Of a stretch of 64,000 nt of DNA, positions 56,681 to 64,000 are shown piece after piece. This stretch comes from Rehmannia glutinosa (taxonomy: Eukaryota; Streptophyta; Magnoliopsida; Lamiales; Orobanchaceae). The notes under the pieces were generated by a model. The model had not been told where the DNA came from, ran no database searches, and worked only from the letters and a program-made list of their open reading frames with translations. Each line of letters begins with the position of its first letter. Position 1 is the stretch's first letter. The stretch spans positions 39,531,335-39,595,334 of the forward strand of contig CM071930.1 of assembly GCA_016081115.2 (NCBI GenBank). Direction: 5' to 3'. A program made the position numbers and the translations under genes.

Positions 56681-57180
56681 CAGATGATGCAATCCTTCGT
56701 GATGTGAATGGATGAATAATTCAAATAATTAATTTTATCATAGATGTTATCACTTACAAAACGGAAAAGGTTGTTGCATTCAAAGCTATTGGTACTCTAC
56801 TTGTTTAAAAAAACCCTAAATAAATATTATATTATATAAAAATATTTTTATTTCTTCATTTCATATTAATTAGTATCATCATATTATTGTTAACACACTC
56901 ATTTATTATGGTAGTCAAACAACAAACTTCCTACAAAGAAAAATATAATTCTCTTCACAAGAGTAAAATTATCTTGACTTCCTTAGTAGTATTCACTAAT
57001 TATTATTATTACGACACCACAAGACAAGCTAACTTTTTTTTTCTTTTCCCATTCTTTCTTCCTTTCTGCCGATTCCACTATATTTCTCCCTTCCAGTCTT
57101 TTTCTTTCATTTCTACGCACCATCTTAGCTGGATGTAACTATTCTCTAAAAAATTCTTCGGGGGCACGAGAGAACAAACC
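56681..57180. other. A+T-rich stretch, with a possible gag start on -
   Basis: No clear gene. On -, an ATG at about 57124 opens a short basic frame (MVRRNERKRLEGRN) soon after the primer site, possibly the start of gag or another first ORF, ended by decay near 57000. Confidence 0.35.
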
Positions 57181-57194
57181 TGGCTCTGTTACCA
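57181..57194 (-). other. Primer-binding-site-like sequence
   Basis: On - TGGTAACAGAGCCA, complementary to the 3' end of initiator Met tRNA with one change from TGGTATCAGAGC. Confidence 0.7.
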
Positions 57195-57225
57195 TGAGGT
57201 GCCGGGAGCCCCACAAACCCATACC

Positions 57226-57355
57226 CTTAGGCAGTCTTAGCCACTCCAAGAGGTTAAGAGAACATGACACAACCATCAGATCTCCTGCAACTTAGGCAGT
57301 CTTAGCCACTCCAAGAGGTTAAGAGAACATGACACAATCATGAGATCTCATGCGC
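57226..57355. repeat. 65-bp tandem duplication
   Basis: CTTAGGCAGTCTTAGCCACT begins at 57226 and 57291. The two units differ at few positions. Confidence 0.85.
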
Positions 57356-57696
57356 CTTAGCCTAAGAGGCACACCTTGTTTGGACGGCTTTTCGGTAGAA
57401 CCTCATAGATAGGTCATTAATTCAAAACTTCAAAGAATTCTAACGGTCATATGGATTGAGGGGATCGTGCCTATTAATATAATGCCAGGTACTTCAATCA
57501 TGGTTCTGATGTACAGGATCCTCAAAGAGGCAAGTACAGAGCATACTTCATGAAGAAGATCGAAGAATTTGAAAGCTAATTGCAGATTAGCTAAGAGGCT
57601 TTTGAAGAGGCATAAAAGAGATTTAGAAACTCATATTTTGTAAAAGGAAAATTTTATTTTGATTTCCGTCTGAGTTTTCCATACAACTAAAGAGGT

Positions 57697-57707
57697 CCTT
57701 AAATAGG
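57697..57707 (-). promoter_or_regulatory. TATA-like box downstream of the minisatellite
   Basis: On - CCTATTTAAGG, about 130 bases after the nearest ACACGTGT motif and about 500 bases before the primer site. A plausible core promoter of the retroelement. Confidence 0.45.
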
Positions 57708-57871
57708 CCTCATATACAAACTAAGGAAGTGACATGTGTCCTTCTTACAAGACACCTCTCCTAGACACGTGTTGCCTTCTTAGACCTTCTTCATGAGAAT
57801 TAGACATGTGTCTACTAACAAGACACATATTAGGTACACATGTTACCTGTATGGACACCTTAAACAGTAAG

Positions 57872-58210
57872 CTGACACGTGTCCACTAAAAGGACACTTA
57901 TATCAACTAGCTGACACGTGCCCCTTAGAAGGACACTTACAACACCAAACTGACATATGTCCCCTAAAAGGACACTTATATCAACTAGCTGACACGTGCC
58001 CCTTAGAAGGACACTTACAACACCAAACTGACATATGTCCCCTAAAAGGACACTTACAACAATAAACTGACACATGTTACATTACAAGGATAAGAAACTG
58101 ACACGTGTTTAAAAAAAGGCATTACAACCATAATCTGACATGTGTCAACTAAAAGGACACTTATTGTTACTAGTCGACACGTGCCTATTATAAGGACACC
58201 TATACAGTGC
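57872..58210. repeat. Minisatellite, ~39-bp unit with G-box CACGTG motifs
   Basis: Nine units starting at 57872, 57911, 57950, 57989, 58028, 58067, 58098, 58135 and 58173, each beginning CTGACACGTG or close and containing AAGGACACTTA. The first five units keep an exact 39-base period, alternating two unit types. Similar looser units lie at 57728-57850. Confidence 0.9.
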
Positions 58211-58224
58211 TGACATCATCATTT

Positions 58225-58560
58225 CATTATGGATTGTTGTTGTAGTCATAGTATTCCTTTGACCAGGGTTCTATCCAAAACAATCCAAAGTCGTCCAAGT
58301 CAATGTCTTCATCTTCAACTAGCCACGGGTCTTGGGAATCTAGCTCAAACATCTGATTATCTGTGTCACCTTCTTGATTATTTTCTGGTTGATGACTCGA
58401 CTGCGGTTCGTCAACGAGATGGATCTACCACGAGTGGTGTATATATAGGCTCCGGTTTAGGTGGGTTTGTTAGAAGCTTGTTTACAACCAGGAGATGCAT
58501 GCATAATTCATTAACCTCATGCTGCTGGTTGGTGATTGTTCCTGATAAAACCTTTCATTT
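58225..58560 (-). pseudogene. C-terminal tail of a retroelement or pararetrovirus polyprotein
   Basis: On -, two overlapping frames separated by a frameshift near 58418 read a Pro-rich stretch, then an acidic tail (LVEDEDIDLDDFGLFW) ending in TAA near 58233. Sequence above 58560 is non-coding. The family could not be assigned. The tail's position directly before a promoter-like region suggests the end of a polyprotein. Confidence 0.4.
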
Positions 58561-59872
58561 GAAATGAAAATAATATTATTTAAACAACATTCGTCATTAT
58601 GCATTGCATGGACATTATATACACATTACCAAACTTATCAATGCATCAAAACACATATTCATGTCATTATAACAATACTAAATATGCACCAATACATATG
58701 TCTATGGCTTTTTTTTTCTGGTGCAGGGGTTAAACAAAACACCACAGTAGATTTAACTATATACCAAATGTAAGAAAACATATATCATGTCTAAGAAAAA
58801 TGTATACAAAAAATAACAGGGGCTGATTCACCCAAAAATACACAAAATAAACATAATTTAGCGTTGTATGATATTTAATTGTATAACAAAATAATATTAT
58901 TTCGACACTTTTTTTCATTATGGATTTTATGAACAGTATATACATATATCCCTTTCTCTTTTTTTTTCCTAATGCAGGCACTGGACAAAAAATATCACAA
59001 AAGTATTTAGCTATATACCAAAAGTAATAAAAGATATATCATTCTTTCGTAAATATACACCAAATAAACAATTAATGATTCCCCCCAAAAAAAAGAACCA
59101 AACCCATTTTCCTACTAAAATAAGAGAATCAACAAAATCTACAAAAACAAACCACAAACACGCAGGTTACACAAGTACATCCACTGTACATCTAAACTTA
59201 CACCATCCCATATCGATAACATAAATATTACACAATCCATTAACTAAATATACATCGTTTTTACCTAATTTTATACCAAACATATCTCTACCAAATCTGT
59301 ACTTTTTTGCACAAATATAATTCCATAAGCAAAGAAAGGAAGACAAGTCTGTAAAAATCAAAGATCAAAACCCTAGGTACTTAAAAAAAAATTGGCGTGT
59401 TCTATATCTTAACATTCCTCTTATGTTCTCATATTTTGAAATCATTGCTTAATATCTTCATTGTTAATATATATTTTTTAGTGTATGTTACTAAACAATC
59501 ATTCAATAACCCATCGACAATGTTGAATTTTTTTAGTGGAAATTTGATAATGAACCCTAAATAATCCCAAAAAAAGATGAATAGAGGTACAAGAGAGTAA
59601 TGTAAAAATTCATGTTTAATATTATGGTGGAACAAAAGAAAATGTAGAAAATTTTGAGAAAGGAGGAAAAACTATCAAGATTCAAATACTTTTCAAGATT
59701 CAGAAATGGGAAGGGAATAGCAAAAATGAAGGAATTGAAAGCTTTGTTCCATTTTTACCTATTTTCTGCAATTTTTTAAGCTTATAAAGTAAAATTACCA
59801 AAATACCCGATTTGTTTTTAAAATTTCAGGGAGGCCCAGTGCCCCCCTTAGCCACAATGTGGCTTCGTCTCT
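58561..59872. other. A+T-rich spacer, no gene seen
   Basis: Open frames are short and biased by composition. GCAGGGGTTAAACAAAACACCAC-type text at 58724 recurs in altered form at 58975 (TGCAGGCACTGGACAAAAAATATCACA), and ATATACCAAA follows both, so a degenerate ~250-bp duplication is present. Confidence 0.5.
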
Positions 59873-60123
59873 GCTTTTAATGTTACCACGTGTACCTTAG
59901 AAGCATCCAATACTCTGACAACTATATATATTGTTTAATTCCCTACTTACGTTAGTAATCTAGCAACTAGTACTATATGAGAGTTCCAAAAATTATGAAA
60001 CTAATCATGCCATATGAAATGATATAAATTTTGAGAATATCAATATCAACAAGTAACACAAAACTAACAAGTAATGCATGAACTATATTAGCCAGGTGAA
60101 TAGTGAAAGACTCGGGTGTTATA
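59873..60123 (-). repeat. Gypsy LTR end fragment
   Basis: Related to 13625-13876 and 36825-37069: ACCACGTGTACC, GAGAGTTCCAAAAATTA, AGTAATGCATGAACTATATTAG and CTCGGGTGTTATA. It is the most diverged of the three. Confidence 0.75.
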
Positions 60124-60341
60124 ATTCGGGACGGGGGTGGGTTCGTTGGGCTGATGCTAAATGGGTCATATCATCACACTTGAACTCGATCGATTTAATT
60201 GGCGGGTTATTCTGGTTCGACCCGATTTTGAATCGAACCAATGAAGCCTGGACCTATACCCATTAATTTCGTTTGACTTTGCGTGTTGGGTTCGAAATCA
60301 ACGCCCCTAACCGAAATACAAGTAAAATTAAAAAAAAAACT

Positions 60342-60510
60342 AGAAGCTCAAAATACAATTGAGCTTCTTGCATGGGATTTTAAAAAAAAAAAAAAAAAAC
60401 AATGAAGCGCAACATTATGTTGCGCTTCATATTTCAACAAACAAAAATAAAAAACCAAGAATCGCAACATGGAATTGAGCCTTTTATAAAGGCTCAAATG
60501 CATGTTGCGC
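60342..60510. repeat. Cluster of three hairpins
   Basis: AGAAGCTCAA/TTGAGCTTCT (60342-60351, 60359-60368); a perfect 13-base stem ATGAAGCGCAACA with 3-base loop (60402-60430); TTGAGCCTTT/AAAGGCTCAA (60475-60484, 60488-60497) nested in GCAACATG/CATGTTGC. An A-run at 60382-60399 lies between the first two. Confidence 0.85.
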
Positions 60511-60860
60511 CTACACTTAATAACACAAGAAGATATAAAATTACAACATTTTGTCCATTTATTTTGAAAAGTGTTATAATTTGTCAAAAAGTTCTATCTT
60601 CTATTAGCAAATACATTTATACTTTCAAAATTTTATTCATCAGAAACTTAAAGTTATATAATATATTAGTTAATAGAAAACAACCATTATTATAGTTATT
60701 TAATATGAACTATATTAAATTTGATAAATAGCAAAAATATTTTTTCAAGAAAAAATAATTATATGGATTTAATGTAATTAAATTAATTTAAAAATAACAG
60801 TAGGGACAATTAGGTCATTAATAAAGAAATATGAGGATAAAATGATATTTTAATTATATA

Positions 60861-60975
60861 AGGGGGTAACGTGATACTAAATGAGAGTATGAGGGGGTAA
60901 AAAGATACAATTAAAAGTATAAGGGGGTAAAGTGATATTCAGTGAGAGTATAGGGGGTAAAGTGAGATTTTTCTT
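60861..60975. repeat. Short tandem repeat, 30-bp unit with GGGGGTAA
   Basis: AGGGGGTAA occurs at about 60861, 60892, 60922 and 60952, each followed by a GTGATA-like word; the period is 30 bases. Confidence 0.8.
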
Positions 60976-61837
60976 ATTATAATGCAGGAGATGGAATTCA
61001 TGGAACAATTAAAAAAATGTACATTTGAAGTACAAAACAGAAGACTCACAGATATACACCTCGTGCATCACATAGGTAAAAGATTAGCTTATGATTATAT
61101 ATGTACACACCTCTCAGTCGTATATGCGCAAGACAAAAGTTATCAAAGCATTTACAAGATATACTATTTTTTCAGAGCATGTCTCCTGTCAGACGGTCAG
61201 ACGGATCTAATCCGTCAGACGGATCCTCAACCCTACCCATTTTGGCTATTATGTTGTTATATATTTATCCCCAACCAAAAGAAAAAGAAACGGAAAACAA
61301 AACACACTCACACCACTCCCTGTCTTCCTCACGCTTTGGCTCTGTTGATTCAACAACGGGCTCACTTTCCGATTGTAAATTTTCAGTTTCGGGTTTGTTC
61401 AAAGAAACTGCACACATTGTATCTATTGATTTTGCGATAAAAAATTAATTGGGGATGTTTGCGTAAGGTGAGCGTCGGAGGAAAGATAGTGGAACATAAA
61501 CGAAATATTGGTGGTGTTGGATTTTGATTTGACTTAGTTTTGATACAAGAGAATAATAGAGCAAAAGCACAGCTGCCATTGTTGACTAGTTTGAAATTCT
61601 AAGCTTTTGGAAACATTGGATTTTCTTGATTGCAGTGGAAAGAACCTGCAGGAAGTCTCATTATCCTATTTATTTCGAGTTATTTGGAGTCAAGTAGTCT
61701 ACCTCAATGATTTTATGGGCATATTTTGATTCTTTCATTTTGGATTTGAGAATGATTTGGGAAAAAATCCAAATGACTATGATTTGACAAAACATGGAAA
61801 AATTAAGGAAATAACTATTGATTTTTTTTTAGAAAAA
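60976..61837. other. Spacer, no clear gene
   Basis: Two overlapping frames of 152 and 115 codons at 60982-61448 have no recognisable domain and no support from composition. The region includes palindromic GACGGATCTAATCCGTC at 61200-61216. Nothing else could be identified. Confidence 0.4.
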
Positions 61838-62533
61838 ATTGATACTTTTTAAGGGAACTATTAATACTTTTTAGACGAAAAACTAATACATTTTTATAGA
61901 ACTACTAAATACTTTTCAGTAGGACTAATACTTTTTGGGGTGACTAATAAATTTTCTTAAGAGAGACTAGTAATATTTTTTTGGAGAATTACTAATACTT
62001 TTATGAGAACTAATAAATACTTTTCAGTGGCACTACTAATACTTTTCAGTAGGACAGCTAATACTTTTCAGTGATACTGCTGATACTTTTCGAGGAAAGT
62101 AATAAATATTTTTAGGTGAGGCTGATAATACTTTTGATAAAACTAATAAATAATTTTCAGTAGGACTGCTAATATTTTCGAGGAAACTACTAAATAATTT
62201 TTAGTGGGACTACTAACACTTTCCAGTGGAACAATTAATACTTTTTTGGGAACTACTAATACATTTCAGTGGAAGTATTAATACTTTTCAGGGAAAATAA
62301 ACATCTTTCAGGAGAATTACTAAATACATTTTAGTGAAAAACCAATACTTTTCAAGGAAAATATGAATACGTTTAAGGGGGATTACTAATACTTTTGAGA
62401 GAAAAACCTAATATTTTTTAAGGGACTACAAAAATACTTTTTGCGGGAACTATTAATACCTTTCAAGGTGACTACTAATACTTTTTAGGAAAAAATATAA
62501 TACTTTTCAGAGAAAGATATAATACTTTTCAGG
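61838..62533. repeat. Degenerate tandem array, ~18-26-bp unit
   Basis: Around thirty copies of a unit close to ACTACTAATACTTTTCAGTGG in one orientation. AATACTTTT is the best-kept core. Unit length varies and many carry indels. No open frame. Confidence 0.85.
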
Positions 62534-63672
62534 ATCTTAGTGAATTTATTTAAAATATATTAGAAATGTAATGAGACAGAGCTAAAATAAATTATTTTAA
62601 TTAAATCATATATAAGGGGCAACAAAATAATTTCGCCCATGAAAATGGGTAAACATTACGAGTAGAAATCACTTAAAGTGACCCAACAACCAAATACTAT
62701 TTTTTTAAAAATTCAAAAACCTCAAAAACAGAAGAAATTGTTGTACACTTCGTTGGGGCCCACCCCAAGCCCATGCTTATGAACCGTTGCTTGTTGGTCC
62801 TCTTTAAACGTTGAGGCTTGCGGGCTTTAGTAGTAAGGCTTTATATTCTCTTTAATTAGTTGGGTCTTCCACGTGGCTAATTGTTAATAAGTTGGATTTG
62901 GGTTTAGACCCGTTTGATGGATTTTGACCCGTCAGACGATCTAATCGGAGTTTTTGCCTTTTTTTCTTTAGATCTAGCTAGTTTGACGGGTGAAATAAAT
63001 ATGTGAATGCATCATGCATGCATACGACGATTTATTTATTTAGATAAAAAAAAAGTGAAGTAAACTAAACAATTCAGTTTTGAGTTTTGTTTCAATCCAA
63101 AATTGGATGGGAAAATAAATTAATAAGGCTAAAACACCTAATTCATTTCTTTTTGACAAGAAAAATAATTTTATTAATTAATTCAAACTAACAGTACGTC
63201 GATGGAAGACAGAAATAAATCTGTTAAAAACCATAAAAGATGAACTATGAAAAGATTCATAGCATCTAAGTTAATAACAAAAATTGGCTTAAAGCCTACG
63301 ATTTTGAAAATTCTATAGTATCTAGAATACATGTCATTCCAAATCAGCAACGTATTGAAGACCATAATATGATTTGTTATCTTTGTCGGATTGAAAACTT
63401 GCTCGTCTGATTCTGCCCAAGAAAAAACACCGCACCAAGGTAGTGATAAACCAAACGACGCACTAGACGGTTAAATCACAAACAAGAAAACAAACAAATA
63501 ATCCAGATCTATATTGGAAATCGCTTATTTAAAAACTAAATTAATAATAAAAAATATAGATTGGGTGATTTCAGGCAAAAAATGTCCAAAAACCACCCCT
63601 TAACAATAAAGATCAAGAAAAGAAGCAAGACAGAGAATTAGAGAGAAAAAGATGCTTAGACATTTTTTTTTC
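62534..63672. other. A+T-rich spacer, no gene seen
   Basis: Contains GTCAGACGATCTAATCGG at 62931, resembling the palindrome at 61200, and short simple repeats. No coding or RNA gene recognised. Confidence 0.5.
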
Positions 63673-63763
63673 TCCGTTACTGTGTTTTTTTTTTTTTTGA
63701 GTTACGCACACACACTTCACTAGGGATTGAACCCCTGACCTCCCACACTTCCGTTACTGTGTT
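63673..63763 (-). mobile_element. 5'-truncated SINE with 14-bp target duplication
   Basis: TCCGTTACTGTGTT flanks both sides (63673-63686, 63750-63763). Between them, on -, are a box-B-like GGTTCAATCCC (tRNA-derived RNA polymerase III promoter), a GTGTGTGTG tail and a poly(A) run. Box A is absent, so only the 3' ~50 bases of the SINE were inserted. Confidence 0.75.
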
Positions 63764-64000
63764 ATCAACAATACAATTTCCCCTTATTTCCATCCAAGAT
63801 CCATGCTTATAACAATTTAAAATTGGATGGAACATAGCATGACCTTTGACTTAAAATTTTCTATTCTATTTAAAAAGAATTGATCAGGAATAGCACCACG
63901 GGTCACCTTCAATCTTCTTTTGTTTCAATCGGTGGCTCACTCGAGGGTTGGCAATCATTCCGGGACTGTCGATTTCGGTTCTTCATTTTGAAGGAATTGG
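63764..64000. other. Spacer at window end, no gene seen
   Basis: No open frame above 60 codons and no repeat recognised. Confidence 0.4.

Larger units (their letters stand above)
57195..58222 (-). repeat. LTR or pararetrovirus-like intergenic region with TATA and minisatellite
   Basis: On - it could start TGATGATGTCAG (58222) and end GCACCTCA (57195), beside the primer site. In that direction come a ~39-bp minisatellite (58210-57872), a TATA-like CCTATTTAAGG (57707-57697), then a leader containing a 65-bp tandem duplication (57226-57355). A single LTR joined to both an upstream coding end and a downstream primer site is either the shared LTR of tandem elements or the control region of a circular pararetrovirus genome. 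Confidence 0.55.

Noticed and set aside
57860..58075. 71-codon frame on - with CQFIVVSVLLG-type repeats as a protein
   Set aside because: It is the translation of the 39-bp minisatellite; repeat period divisible by three keeps the frame open by chance.
57872..58210. CRISPR array
   Set aside because: Units are contiguous without unique spacers, and the window is a eukaryotic genome.
60982..61448. 152-codon frame as a host gene
   Set aside because: Two overlapping frames are equally open, there is no domain, and the segment is low in complexity with poly-Lys codons.
63715..63745. A complete tRNA gene near the GGTTCAATCCC box
   Set aside because: Only box B is present, there is no cloverleaf or anticodon arm, and a poly(A) tract and target duplication point to a SINE.

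Overview
The window is plant nuclear DNA, almost certainly from a dicot, and is nearly all nested and broken transposable elements. The evidence is LTR retrotransposons primed by initiator-Met tRNA, SIRE-like Ty1/copia, Tekay-like Ty3/gypsy, a CACTA transposon with spliced genes, a SINE remnant, and A+T-rich spacers with TA and ATT microsatellites. I see no convincing single-copy host gene, no rRNA or tRNA gene and no CRISPR. The species cannot be told from the sequence.

Layout. 1-1334: possibly organelle-like spacer, then a 107-bp imperfect inverted repeat. 1335-~6000: decayed Ty3/gypsy pol on + with its 3' LTR. 6011-6898: truncated copia gag on -. 6983-8646: LTR, primer-binding site and start of gag of a SIRE-like element (copy A, +), joined to 8647-13876, the 5' half of a Tekay-like gypsy element on - with a 2.5-kb LTR. 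That gypsy sits in copy B, a SIRE-like element on - (13877-31241). Copy B is also split by a CACTA element (18919-27600) carrying a TNP2-type transposase gene and a separate seven-exon Ulp1-type protease gene.

31242-37069: end of another copia element, an unidentified segment, and a long gypsy LTR-like stretch holding a 652-bp solo LTR with a perfect 5-bp target duplication. 37892-56391: copy C, a nearly complete SIRE-like element on + with two LTRs and a 5-bp target duplication. It has gag, protease, integrase, reverse transcriptase, RNase H and a long extra ORF (aORF) downstream of pol. A 4.8-kb copia derivative on -, without pol but with its own extra ORF, interrupts the aORF.

56397-64000: a tandem duplication at the insertion site, a minisatellite-TATA-primer-site region on - resembling a copia LTR or an endogenous pararetrovirus control region, a gypsy LTR scrap, hairpins, a degenerate ~700-bp repeat array and a SINE remnant.

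How it fits together. Within copy C, gag, protease, integrase and RT/RNase H are standard replication modules, and the aORF is an accessory gene of unproven role. Every large coding region carries frameshifts, stops or deletions, so any movement now would need proteins supplied elsewhere. The most unusual items are a GGTCGACC palindrome module shared by one copia family's LTRs and another element's gag, the pol-less element that keeps an extra ORF, the 44-bp duplication around the CACTA element, and the ORF-minisatellite-TATA-primer-site order near 58 kb.
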